DNA of 40,047 bases. Origin: Acidimicrobiales bacterium. GTDB taxonomy: Bacteria; Actinomycetota; Acidimicrobiia; Acidimicrobiales; GCA-2861595. The stretch is taken from positions 1-40,047 of the forward strand of contig DATLFN010000063.1 of NCBI GenBank assembly GCA_035540975.1, in the 5' to 3' direction. The position numbers were made by a program, and so were the translations under genes. This document shows, one piece after another, positions 14,273-22,943 of this stretch (positions are counted from its first letter, which is position 1; each line of letters starts with the position of its first letter). The notes under the pieces were generated by a model that had not been told where the DNA came from, searched no databases, and was given only the letters and a program-made list of their open reading frames with translations.

Positions 14273-16267
14273 ATGGACAAGGCCTTGGACAAGGATCTGG
14301 AGCAGCTCGGCATCAACGTCATCCGTGGCCTCGCCATGGACATGCCGCAGAAAGCCAACTCGGGCCACCCGGGGACCGCCATGGCGCTCGCCCCGCTGGC
14401 CCACGTGCTCTGGACCCGGGTCATGCGCCACGACCCGTCCGAGCCCGACTGGCCCGACCGCGACCGCTTCGTGCTGTCGGTGGGCCACGCCTCGGTCCTG
14501 CTGTACTCGATGCTCCACCTCACCGGGTACCCCGACCTCTCCATGGACGACCTGAAGCAGTTCCGGCAGTGGGACTCGAAGACGCCGGGCCATCCCGAGG
14601 TCCACCACACCAAGGGGGTCGAGGTCACCACCGGCCCCCTCGGCCAGGGCTTCGCCAACGGCGTCGGCATGGGCATCGCCGAGCGCTACCTGCGGGCCCA
14701 GTTCGGCGCCGACGTCTGCGACCACCACACCTTCGTCTTCTGCAGCGACGGCGACCTGCAGGAGGGCGTCAGCCACGAGGCGGCGTCGCTCGCCGGGCAC
14801 CTCGGCCTCGGCCGCCTCGTCTACGTGTACGACGACAACCACATCTCCATCGACGGCCCGACCGAGCTGTCGTACAGCGACAACGTACCGAAGCGCTTCG
14901 AGGCCTACGGGTGGCACGTGGACGACGTCGGCGAGATCGCCAACGACACCGAGGCGCTGGAGGAGGCGCTGCGCCGGGCCATGGCCGTCGAGGACAAGCC
15001 CTCGATCATCTGCCTGCGCAGCCACATCGGCTGGCCCTCTCCCAAGTACACCGACACCGCCGCAGCGCACGGCAACCCGTTCGGCGAGGACGAGATCCGG
15101 GTCACCAAGGAGATCCTCGGCCTCCCGCCGGACGAGCAGTTCCACGTCCCCGACGAGGTCTACGAGATGTACCGCCAGTGCATCCCGCGGGGCCAGGCGC
15201 TGCGCGCCGAGTGGCAGTCCAGGCTGGACGCCTGGGGCGGCGACCGCGACCGGCTGGAGGCGTGCCTGGACGGGCGGGGCCTCGAGGGCTGGGAGGCCAA
15301 GCTGCCCACGTTCGAGGCCGGCGAGTCGCTGGCCACGCGCAAGGCCAGCGGCCAGTGCCTGAACGCCATCGCCGACTCCGTCCCCGGCCTCATAGCCGGC
15401 GGCGCCGACCTCACCGACAACACCGGCACCTTCCTCAAGGACCACGGCATCCAGACGGCCGAGGACCCGGGCGGCCGCCTCGTGTACTTCGGCATCCGCG
15501 AGCACGCCATGGGCTCGATCATGAACGGCGCCGCCCTGCACGGCGGCGTGCTCCCGGTGGGCGGCACCTTCTTCATCTTCAGCGACTACATGCGCCCTGC
15601 CGTCCGCCTGGCGTCGATCAGCGAGGCGAAGGTCGTCTTCTCGTGGACCCACGACTCGGTGGGCCTGGGCGAGGACGGTCCCACCCACCAGCCCGTCGAG
15701 CACATCGCCGCCATGCGCGCCATGCCCCGCCTCCGCCTGATCCGCCCGGCCGACGCCAACGAGACCGCCCACGCGTGGCGGGTCGCCGTGAACGACGACG
15801 GGCCCACCGGCCTGCTCCTCTCCCGCCAGGACCTGCCCATCCTGGAGGGGACGGCCGACCGGGCCGACGACGTCGCCAGGGGCGCGTACGTGCTCGACCA
15901 CGGTGGCGACGACCCCGACCTGGTCCTCATCGGGACGGGCAGCGAGGTCCACGTGTGCCTCGGGGCGGCCGAGCGCCTCCGCTCGGAGGGGATCGTCGCC
16001 CGGGTGGTCTCCATGCCGTCGTGGGACCTTTTCGAGCTCCAGGACGAGGGGTATCAGGAGTCCGTGCTGCCCTCCGACGTCCCGACCCTGGCCGTCGAGG
16101 CGGCCACCTCGTTCGGGTGGGACCGGTGGGCCGACGACTCGGTTTCGATCGACCGCTTCGGCGCCTCGGCGCCGGGCAAGGTCGCCCTGGCCAACCTGGG
16201 GTTCACGCCCGAGAACGTGGCCGAGCGGGCCAAGCAGCTCCTCGCCGCCCTGGAGGACAGGGATTGA
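14273..16267 (+). CDS. tkt: Transketolase
   Basis: A 664-aa thiamine-diphosphate enzyme moving two-carbon units between sugar phosphates in the pentose phosphate pathway. Visible motifs: the N-terminal [16 protein letters not shown], the ThDP/metal motif [18 protein letters not shown] with metal-ligand [10 protein letters not shown], and in the pyrimidine domain [12 protein letters not shown]. The substrate-phosphate side [15 protein letters not shown] is intact, as is the C-terminal domain from about residue 540. Length is typical. First gene of a seven-gene operon; its stop overlaps the TTG start of transaldolase as TTGA. Confidence 0.97.
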   Translation: MDKALDKDLEQLGINVIRGLAMDMPQKANSGHPGTAMALAPLAHVLWTRVMRHDPSEPDWPDRDRFVLSVGHASVLLYSMLHLTGYPDLSMDDLKQFRQWDSKTPGHPEVHHTKGVEVTTGPLGQGFANGVGMGIAERYLRAQFGADVCDHHTFVFCSDGDLQEGVSHEAASLAGHLGLGRLVYVYDDNHISIDGPTELSYSDNVPKRFEAYGWHVDDVGEIANDTEALEEALRRAMAVEDKPSIICLRSHIGWPSPKYTDTAAAHGNPFGEDEIRVTKEILGLPPDEQFHVPDEVYEMYRQCIPRGQALRAEWQSRLDAWGGDRDRLEACLDGRGLEGWEAKLPTFEAGESLATRKASGQCLNAIADSVPGLIAGGADLTDNTGTFLKDHGIQTAEDPGGRLVYFGIREHAMGSIMNGAALHGGVLPVGGTFFIFSDYMRPAVRLASISEAKVVFSWTHDSVGLGEDGPTHQPVEHIAAMRAMPRLRLIRPADANETAHAWRVAVNDDGPTGLLLSRQDLPILEGTADRADDVARGAYVLDHGGDDPDLVLIGTGSEVHVCLGAAERLRSEGIVARVVSMPSWDLFELQDEGYQESVLPSDVPTLAVEAATSFGWDRWADDSVSIDRFGASAPGKVALANLGFTPENVAERAKQLLAALEDRD

Positions 16268-17379
16268 CGCCCGAGGGCCGGCCCGGGCCCTCCCCGAGCC
16301 GGCTCCGGGCCCTGCACGACGAGTTCGGCCAGAGCGCCTGGGTGGACAACCTCACCCGCACCATGCTCACCAGCGGCCGCCTGGCCGACCTGGTGGGCAT
16401 GGGCGTCCGGGGCGTCACCTCCAACCCCACCATCTTCGCCAAGGCGTTCGAGTCGGGTGACGCCTACGACGCCAAGTTCTCCGACCTGGTGGCCGCCCAC
16501 CCGGTGGACGACGCCTACTGGGAGCTGGTGATCGAGGACGTCACCGGCGCCCTCTCGGTGCTGGCGCCGCTCTACGAGGAGAGCGGCGGGGGCGACGGGT
16601 TCGTGTCGCTCGAGGTGGCGCCCGCCATCGCCTCGGACGCCGAGGCCACGGTCAAGGCGGCCCGCTGGCTGCACGGGCGCATCGCCCGTCCCAACCTGCT
16701 GGTGAAGATCCCCGCCACCGAGCCCGGGGTGGATGCGATCCGGCGCATGGTGTCCGAGGGCGCCAACATCAACGTCACCCTGATCTTCGGGCTGGACCGG
16801 TACGAGGCGGTGATGGAGGCCTATCTCTCCGGCCTGGAGGCGTTCGACGGCGACCTGTCGACGGTGGCCGGCGTGGCGTCGTTCTTCGTGAGCCGCGTCG
16901 ACACCCTGGTGGACCGCCGGCTGGAGGAGATCGGCACGCCCGAGGCGCTGGAGCTGCGGGGGAAGGGGGCGGTGGCCCAGGCCCAGGTCGCCTACCAGCG
17001 TTTCCTGGCCCGCTTCTCCGGGCCCCGGTGGGAGGCGCTGGCCACCCGGGGGGCCCACCCGCAGCGGCCGCTGTGGGCGTCGACGTCCACCAAGAACCCC
17101 GCCTACCCGGACCTGCTCTACGTGGACAACCTCATCGGCCCGGACACGGTGAACACCCTCCCCGAGCCGACCATCGACGCCTTCGTGGACCACGGCACCC
17201 TGGCCCGCACCGTGGACGCCGACCCGGACGGCGCGCAGAAGGTGCTGGACCGGCTGGCGGACGTCGGCGTCGACATGGACGAGGTCGCCACCGTGCTCGA
17301 GGACGAGGGCGTGGCCGCCTTCGCCAAGTCCTACGACACGCTCATCCAGGTCTTGACCGACAAGGCCAACGCGGCATGA
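16264..17379 (+). CDS. tal: Transaldolase
   Basis: A 371-aa actinobacterial-type transaldolase (about 370 aa usual), transferring dihydroxyacetone units through a Schiff-base lysine. NLTRTML, GVTSNPTIFAKA, the active-site strand NLLVKIPATEPG (Schiff-base Lys), GANINVTLIFGLDRYEAV and a C-terminal LWASTSTKNP are all present. The start is TTG at 16264, overlapping the tkt stop as TTGA and preceded by GGAGG; no better in-frame start exists near by. The stop lies 10 nt before the pgi ATG. In some actinobacteria tal and pgi are fused; here they are separate but adjacent. Confidence 0.96.
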   Translation: MTPEGRPGPSPSRLRALHDEFGQSAWVDNLTRTMLTSGRLADLVGMGVRGVTSNPTIFAKAFESGDAYDAKFSDLVAAHPVDDAYWELVIEDVTGALSVLAPLYEESGGGDGFVSLEVAPAIASDAEATVKAARWLHGRIARPNLLVKIPATEPGVDAIRRMVSEGANINVTLIFGLDRYEAVMEAYLSGLEAFDGDLSTVAGVASFFVSRVDTLVDRRLEEIGTPEALELRGKGAVAQAQVAYQRFLARFSGPRWEALATRGAHPQRPLWASTSTKNPAYPDLLYVDNLIGPDTVNTLPEPTIDAFVDHGTLARTVDADPDGAQKVLDRLADVGVDMDEVATVLEDEGVAAFAKSYDTLIQVLTDKANAA

Positions 17380-17389
17380 GCCTCGCGGC

Positions 17390-18754
17390 ATGACCGTCGA
17401 CGAGCGGACGTCGAGCGAGCTGCTGGCCCGGCTGTTGGCCGGGGACGCCGGGTTGTGGCCGGAGGGGAACGTCTCCCCGTACCGGCTGGGCTGGCTGACC
17501 GTGGCGGAGCGCATGCGGGCCGAGGCGGCCGACCTGTCGGCGTGGGCCTCGGCGGTGGACGCGTCCAATGTCGTCCTGCTGGGCATGGGCGGCTCGTCGC
17601 TCGGCCCCGAGGTGCTGCGGGCCGCCGTGGGCAGCGACCGGCTGGTCGTGCTCGACACCACCCACCCCGAGACGGTGGCGTCGGTCGACCTCGACGACGC
17701 CTACTTCCTGGTCTCCTCGAAGTCGGGCACGACCCTCGAGGTCATGTCGCTGCTGGCGCACTGCCGGGAGCGGGTCGCCGACCCCCGCCGCTACGCGGCG
17801 ATCACCGACCCGGGCACGCCCCTGGCCACCATGGGCGAGGACGGCGGGTTCGACCGCGTCTTCCTCAACCCCCCCGACATCGGCGGCCGCTACTCGGTCC
17901 TGTCGTACTTCGGCCTGGTGCCCGCCGCCCTGGCCGGGGTGGACGTGGCCGGGCTGCTGGACCGCGCCCTCGCCGTGGACCGCGAGGCGGCCGTCGAGCT
18001 GGGCCTCGGGATCGGCCGGGCGGCGCTGGCGGGCCGGGACAAGCTGACCGTGGTGGTGCCCGAGCGCTACGCCGACTTCGGGCTCTGGGTCGAGCAGCTG
18101 GTCGCCGAGTCCACCGGCAAGCGGGGCATGGGCATCGTCCCCGTGCCCACCACCGAGGTCGAGCAGGGCGACGACCGCTACCTGGTGGCGCTGGAGCTCG
18201 ACGACCCCCTCGACCTGGGGGCGGAGTTCCTCCGGTGGGAGCTGGCGGTGGCGGTGGCCGGCCACGTCGTCGGCGTCGACCCCTTCGACGAGCCGGACGT
18301 GGCCGTCGCCAAGGCCAACGCCCAGCGCATCCTGGGCTCGCTCCCCCTGCCCGACGTGGAGTCGCACGACCCGGCGACGGTCACCGCATGGCTGACCGAG
18401 CAGGTCCGCCCGGGCGACTACGTGGCCGTCCTGGCCTACCTTCCCTACGGGCGGGCCGACGAGCTGGTGCGCCTGCGCGCGGCGCTCACCGAGGGCCTGG
18501 GGGTGGCCGTCACCGCCGGCTACGGCCCGCGGTACCTCCACTCCACGGGACAGCTGCACAAGGGCGGGCCGAACACGGTGGTCGCCGTGCAGCTGGTGGA
18601 CCGCACCCCCACCGCCTCGGTGCCCGTGCCCACCGCCCCCTACGACTTCAACACCCTCATCGCCGCCCAGGCCCTCGGCGACCTCCAGACGCTGGAGCAA
18701 CGGGGCCGGCGGGCCCGCCGCTTCGCCGTCGACGACCTCAAGGAGGTGAGGTAG
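17390..18754 (+). CDS. pgi: Glucose-6-phosphate isomerase
   Basis: A 454-aa SIS-domain isomerase interconverting glucose-6-phosphate and fructose-6-phosphate. Phosphate-binding signatures are VVLLGMGGSSLGPEVL and VSSKSGTTLEVMS; IGGRYSVLSYFGLVPAAL and the catalytic Glu region LVAESTGKRGMGIVP follow; the catalytic His/Lys region near the end is YLHSTGQLHKGGPN. It is the short (about 450 aa) class of PGI, close to the C-terminal half of tal-pgi fusions. ATG start; the stop overlaps nothing, but the GGAGG serving the next gene lies inside its last codons. Confidence 0.96.
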   Translation: MTVDERTSSELLARLLAGDAGLWPEGNVSPYRLGWLTVAERMRAEAADLSAWASAVDASNVVLLGMGGSSLGPEVLRAAVGSDRLVVLDTTHPETVASVDLDDAYFLVSSKSGTTLEVMSLLAHCRERVADPRRYAAITDPGTPLATMGEDGGFDRVFLNPPDIGGRYSVLSYFGLVPAALAGVDVAGLLDRALAVDREAAVELGLGIGRAALAGRDKLTVVVPERYADFGLWVEQLVAESTGKRGMGIVPVPTTEVEQGDDRYLVALELDDPLDLGAEFLRWELAVAVAGHVVGVDPFDEPDVAVAKANAQRILGSLPLPDVESHDPATVTAWLTEQVRPGDYVAVLAYLPYGRADELVRLRAALTEGLGVAVTAGYGPRYLHSTGQLHKGGPNTVVAVQLVDRTPTASVPVPTAPYDFNTLIAAQALGDLQTLEQRGRRARRFAVDDLKEVR

Positions 18755-19720
18755 GTCCGGGTCGGGATGGTCGGCCTCGGGCGCATGGGCGCCAACATGA
18801 CCCGGCGCCTGGTGGACGCCGGGCACGAGGTCGTGACCTACGACCGGGACCTGGCCCTGGTGGCCAAGGCCGCCGACGAGGGCGCCGTCGGCGCCTCCAC
18901 CCTGGAGGAGCTGGTGGAGCAGCTGTCGCCGCCCCGGGCGGTGTGGCTCATGGTCCCCGCCGGTGCCCCCACCCGCTCGTCGATCGACGCCGTGTCCACC
19001 CTGCTGGAGCCGGGCGACACGATCGTCGATGGCGGCAACTCCAACTACAAGGAGGCGCAGGCCCGCTCGGCCCGGCTGGCCGAGCAGGGCATCGCCTTCG
19101 TGGATGCCGGCGTGTCGGGCGGCGTCTGGGGCCTGCGCAACGGCTACTGCCTCATGGTCGGCGGGGACCGCGACGCCGTCCGCCGGCTGGAGCCGGTGTT
19201 CACCGACCTGGCGCCCACCGACGGGTACGCCCACGTGGGCCCGTCGGGTGCCGGCCACTACACCAAGATGATCCACAACGGGATCGAGTACGGCCTCCTC
19301 CAGGCCTACGCCGAGGGCTTCGCCCTGCTGGACGCGGCCGAGGAGCTGGGGCTCGACCTCCACCGGATCGCCTCCCTGTGGAACCACGGGTCGGTCGTCC
19401 GCTCGTGGCTGCTGGAGCTCACCGAGCTGGCCCTGGCCGAACCGGAGGACTTCGCGTCCATCAAGGGCGTCGTGGCCGACTCGGGCGAGGGCCGGTGGAC
19501 GGTGGAGGAGGCGGTGAACCGCGGCGTCTCGGCGCCCGCCATCACCGCCTCCCTCTTCGCCCGCTTCGCCTCCCGCGACGAGGAGCGCTTCGCCGCCCGG
19601 GTGGTGGCGGCGCTGCGCAACCAGTTCGGCGGCCACTCGTTCTTCACCGAGGCGCAGGCGGCCGAGGACGTCAAGTCCCACGAGGAGGCCGCCGGTGGCG
19701 CCATCGACCCCGAGCCCTGA
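18755..19720 (+). CDS. gnd: 6-phosphogluconate dehydrogenase (decarboxylating), short NAD-type
   Basis: Oxidatively decarboxylates 6-phosphogluconate to ribulose-5-phosphate. About 317-321 aa, the short class. Motifs: GLGRMGANM dinucleotide site, IVDGGNSNYKEA, DAGVSGGVWGLRNGYCLMVGG, and catalytic GAGHYTKMIHNGIEY. The second beta strand ends in TYDRD; Asp here, rather than the Asn-Arg of NADP enzymes, suggests NAD+ preference. The start is odd: the only canonical one is ATG 18767, 20 nt from the strong GGAGG (18742-18746) and trimming the first strand. A GTC at 18755 is at the ideal 8 nt and would encode the usual xRVGMVGLGRMG. An in-frame TAG (18752) excludes anything earlier. I give the 18755 start; 18767 is the alternative. 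Confidence 0.93.
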   Translation, partial: VRVGMVGLGRMGANMTRRLVDAGHEVVTYDRDLALVAKAADEGAVGASTLEELVEQLSPPRAVWLMVPAGAPTRSSIDAVSTLLEPGDTIVDGGNSNYKEAQARSARLAEQGIAFVDAGVSGGVWGLRNGYCLMVGGDRDAVRRLEPVFTDLAPTDGYAHVGPSGAGHYTKMIHNGIEYGLLQAYAEGFALLDAAEELGLDLHRIASLWNHGSVVRSWLLELTELALAEPEDFASIKGVVADSGEGRWTVEEAVNRGVSAPAITASLFARFASRDEERFAARVVAALRNQFGGHSFFTEAQAAEDVKSHEEAAGGAIDPEP

Positions 19721-21239
19721 GGCGGCGCCCGAGGCCGTCAACCCCCTGGCCGAGGGCCTGGAGTCCGACCGCCGGGCGCCGCCCTGCGCCCTCGTCGTGT
19801 ACGGCGCCTCGGGCGACCTGACCCACCGCAAGCTGGCCCCGGCCCTGGAGGCCCTGGCCGCCGACCGCCGCCTGTCCCCCAACTTCGCGGTGGTCGGCGT
19901 GGGCCGGACCCCGCTGAGCGACGAGGAGTTCCGGGCCCGGATGCTCGAGGCCGTCCCCAAGCCCAGCGCGGCGTGGGAGGCCCTGGTGGGCGGGTTCCGC
20001 TACGTGGCCGGCGGCTACACCGACGGCCCGACCTTCGAGCGCATGCGCGAGGTGCTGGACGAGGTGGACGCCGCCGTCGGCACCGACGGCAACCGCGTCC
20101 ACTACCTGGCCACGCCGCCCGACGTGTTCGCCGGCGTGGCCGGCGCCCTGGGCGAGCACGGGCTGAACGAGCCCGGCCGGCAGGGTTGCTTCGTGCGCCT
20201 GGTGGTGGAGAAGCCCTACGGCCGTGACCTGGCCAGCGCCCTGGCCCTGGACGACGCCATCCACGAGAGCTTCCGGGAGGAGCAGGTCTACCGGATCGAC
20301 CACTACCTGGGGAAGGAGACGGTCCAGAACGTCCTGGCCCTGCGCTTCGCCAACGCCATCTTCGAACCCATCTGGAACCGCCGCTACGTCGACCACGTGC
20401 AGATCACCGTGGCCGAGTCGCTCGGCGTCGGCCACCGGGGCGGCTTCTACGAGACGGCGGGAGCGCTGCGGGACATCGTGCAGAACCACGTGCTCCAGGT
20501 CCTGGCCCTGACCGTCATGGAGCCCCCGGCGACGGTCGACGCCAAGGGCATCCGGGACGAGAAGGTGAAGGCGCTGCGGGCCGTCGACATCCCCACCCAC
20601 GACGAGGTCACCATCGACGTGGTGCGCGGCCAGTACGAGGCCGGGTGGGTCGAGGGCGAGGAGGTCGGGGGCTACCGCCAGGAGAAGGGGGTGGGCCCCG
20701 ACAGCCGCACGGAGACCTACGTGGCCATGCGGGTCGACGTCGACAACTGGCGCTGGGCCGGGGTCCCGTTCTACCTCCGCACCGGCAAGCGGCTCCCCAA
20801 GCGGGTGACCGAGGTGTCGATGGAGTTCCGCGACGTGCCCCACCTGCCCTTCGGCTCCAAGGAGACGCGCGGCCTCGGCCCCAACGCCCTCGTGCTGCGC
20901 ATCCAACCCGACGAGGGGATCGCCCTCCGCTTCGGCGCCAAGGTGCCGGGCCAGGCGTTCCGGGTGCGCAGCGTGGCCATGGACTTCGCCTACGGCGCCG
21001 CCTTCCTGGAGGAGACGCCCGACGCCTACGAGCGCCTGCTGCTGGACGCCATGGTCGGCGACCCCACCCTGTTCATCCGGGCCGACGAGGTGGAGCAGGC
21101 GTGGAAGGTGGTGGCGCCCGTCCAGGAGGTGTGGACCGACGACGCCACCCCGCTCGCCCGCTACCGGGCCGGGTCGTGGGGCCCCCGCGAGGCCGACCGC
21201 CTCCTCGAGCGCGACGGGCGGCGGTGGCGGAGCCCGTAG
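19695..21239 (+). CDS. zwf: Glucose-6-phosphate 1-dehydrogenase
   Basis: A 514-aa NADP-linked enzyme opening the oxidative pentose phosphate pathway. Nucleotide site VVYGASGDLTHRKLAPAL (residues about 33-50), substrate/catalytic motif RIDHYLGKE (200-208, His203), EKPYGRDL, and the C-terminal FYLRTGKRLPKRVTEV are present. The GTG start lies 26 nt inside gnd, giving coupled translation. A 25-residue Ala/Pro/Glu-rich N-terminal extension precedes the fold, common in actinobacterial Zwf. The following opcA overlaps its end and should supply an assembly/activation factor. Confidence 0.97.
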   Translation: MAPSTPSPEAAPEAVNPLAEGLESDRRAPPCALVVYGASGDLTHRKLAPALEALAADRRLSPNFAVVGVGRTPLSDEEFRARMLEAVPKPSAAWEALVGGFRYVAGGYTDGPTFERMREVLDEVDAAVGTDGNRVHYLATPPDVFAGVAGALGEHGLNEPGRQGCFVRLVVEKPYGRDLASALALDDAIHESFREEQVYRIDHYLGKETVQNVLALRFANAIFEPIWNRRYVDHVQITVAESLGVGHRGGFYETAGALRDIVQNHVLQVLALTVMEPPATVDAKGIRDEKVKALRAVDIPTHDEVTIDVVRGQYEAGWVEGEEVGGYRQEKGVGPDSRTETYVAMRVDVDNWRWAGVPFYLRTGKRLPKRVTEVSMEFRDVPHLPFGSKETRGLGPNALVLRIQPDEGIALRFGAKVPGQAFRVRSVAMDFAYGAAFLEETPDAYERLLLDAMVGDPTLFIRADEVEQAWKVVAPVQEVWTDDATPLARYRAGSWGPREADRLLERDGRRWRSP

Positions 21240-22231
21240 CGCCGAGCGAGCTCGGGAGCTGGCGGGGCGAGAACGTGCGCCTCGGCCAGGTGATCGACGC
21301 CCTGAGCGAGCTGCGCCGGGGCGGCCAGCGCACCGCCACCCGGGCCTGCGTGACCAACCTGGTCGTCGTGGCCGGCGTCGAGGACGACGTCGAGCGGGCC
21401 TGCGACGCCGTCCACCACCTGGGCCGCCGCCACCCGGGCCGGAACATCGTGCTCCTGCCCCGCCCGGGCGCCGCGCCCGCCGGCCTCGACGCCACCGTCG
21501 TGCTCCACGGCTCGGTGGCCGAGGGCCATCCCGTCTGGAGCGAGGACGTCCGCCTCGACGTGCGGGGCGCCCCCGCCGGCCACCTCGACTCCCTCGTCGA
21601 ACCGCTGACCCTGCCCGACCTCCCCGTCGCCGTCTGGTACGTGCGCTCGGTCCCACGACCCGGCGACCCCCTCCTCCGCGCCGCGGGCACCGTCCTCGTC
21701 GACACCGGCTCCCTCGGCTCGGCCGACGACGTGCGCACTGGCGTCGCCGATCTCGCCCGCCTGACGCGTCGCCACGTGGTGATCGACCTGTGCTGGGAAC
21801 GACTGCGCCCGTGGCGCCAGCTGCTGGCCGCCCAGTTCGACCTGCCCCAGCTGCGCCCCTACGCGTCGCAGGTCCGGGAGATCGCCGTCGACGGGCCGGT
21901 CGGGGCCCGACTCCTCCTGGCCGGCTGGCTCGTCGCCCGCCTGGCCCTCCCGGCATCCGCCGTCACCTTCACCGACGCCGCGTCGCCCGCCGTGCGACTG
22001 GTCGCCGGCGACGGGAACCAGGCCGCGGTCGTGTCGGTCGCCGAGGTGGCGGGCGCCACCGGGGCGTTCGTGCGGTCGTGGGCGACGGTCGCCGGCCGGG
22101 CTGGACGGGAGGACCGGCTGTCCCAGCCCGACGACCTGCTGGCGTGGTCGCTGGGCGAGGCGCTGATCCGTCTCCGGCGCGACCGCGTCTATGGGCAGGC
22201 GCTCCATGCGGCCCTACTCTTCGGAGCGTGA
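21224..22231 (+). CDS. opcA: Glucose-6-phosphate dehydrogenase assembly protein OpcA
   Basis: A 335-aa protein of the OpcA family, which in cyanobacteria allosterically activates and assembles G6PDH. Cues are the conserved TRACVTNLVVV strand, DLPVAVWYVRSVPRPGDPL, VVIDLCWERLRPWRQLLAAQFD, and LLAGWLVARLAL. The GTG start lies 16 nt inside zwf; the stop overlaps the pgl GTG as GTGA. Order zwf-opcA-pgl is standard for actinobacteria. No catalytic motif is seen, as expected. Confidence 0.93.
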   Translation: MAEPVAPSELGSWRGENVRLGQVIDALSELRRGGQRTATRACVTNLVVVAGVEDDVERACDAVHHLGRRHPGRNIVLLPRPGAAPAGLDATVVLHGSVAEGHPVWSEDVRLDVRGAPAGHLDSLVEPLTLPDLPVAVWYVRSVPRPGDPLLRAAGTVLVDTGSLGSADDVRTGVADLARLTRRHVVIDLCWERLRPWRQLLAAQFDLPQLRPYASQVREIAVDGPVGARLLLAGWLVARLALPASAVTFTDAASPAVRLVAGDGNQAAVVSVAEVAGATGAFVRSWATVAGRAGREDRLSQPDDLLAWSLGEALIRLRRDRVYGQALHAALLFGA

Positions 22232-22893
22232 ACGGCGAGCTCCTCGTGGTGGACGACGTGCCCGCCGCCTTCGCCGGCTGCGTCATCGACGCCTTCGCCG
22301 CCCGCCCCGGCGAGGAGTTCTCGCTTGCCCTCTCGGGCGGCTCGACGGCCCGCCGCTGCTACGAGCGCCTGGCCGCCGACGGAGCCGACGCCATCGACTG
22401 GTGGCTGGTCGACGTCTACTGGGGCGACGAGCGCTGCGTCCCGCCCGACCACCCGGACTCCAACGAGCGGCTGGGCCGCCAGGCCCTGCTCGAGCGGATC
22501 GGCGGCGCCCACTCCGTCCACCCGATGCGCTGCGACGACGGGCCCGACCCGTACCAGCTGCGGGTGGGCGAGCTCGGTCGCTTCGACGTCGTTCACCTCG
22601 GGCTCGGTGCCGACGGCCACACCGCCTCCCTGTTCCCCGGTTCGCCGGCGCTCAAGGCCGATCCGGGCCGGCTGGTGGTGATGAACGAGGACCCCACCGG
22701 CCGCCATCCCCACCGACGGATGACGCTGACCCTGTCGGGGATCGCCCGGGCCCGCCTGGCCGTGTTCACCGTGTCCGGCGAGGAGAAGCGGGAGGCGCTC
22801 CAGCGCATCGCCGACGGCGACGACCTGCCTGCCGCGTGCGTGCGCGCCGACCGCGTGCTCTGGCTGGTGGACGAGGCGGCAGCCCCGAAGTAG
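22228..22893 (+). CDS. pgl: 6-phosphogluconolactonase
   Basis: A 221-aa NagB/DevB-type lactonase hydrolysing 6-phosphogluconolactone between Zwf and Gnd. Signatures: FSLALSGGSTARRCYERL, VDVYWGDERCVPPDHPDSN, and the catalytic GLGADGHTASLFPG; LSGIARARLAVFTVSG is the usual C-terminal strand. GTG start overlapping opcA as GTGA. Slightly shorter than the typical 240 aa. Last gene of the operon; the next gene begins 50 nt on with its own promoter-like TAGACT and ribosome-binding site. Confidence 0.95.
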   Translation: MNGELLVVDDVPAAFAGCVIDAFAARPGEEFSLALSGGSTARRCYERLAADGADAIDWWLVDVYWGDERCVPPDHPDSNERLGRQALLERIGGAHSVHPMRCDDGPDPYQLRVGELGRFDVVHLGLGADGHTASLFPGSPALKADPGRLVVMNEDPTGRHPHRRMTLTLSGIARARLAVFTVSGEEKREALQRIADGDDLPAACVRADRVLWLVDEAAAPK

Positions 22894-22943
22894 GCGCTCC
22901 ACCGGTAGACTCCACCCATCTGCACGACGCGAAGGGAGCGCCG

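Noticed and set aside
13276-16263. Very long open frame running across the FIST and transketolase genes into transaldolase
   Set aside because: The upstream part is a Pro/Arg/Gly-rich shadow of the two genes in another frame, a usual effect of 70% GC. Only the part from TTG 16264 is real.
16264-18754. tal-pgi fusion protein
   Set aside because: A TGA at 17377-17379 and a separate ATG at 17390 in a different frame separate them.
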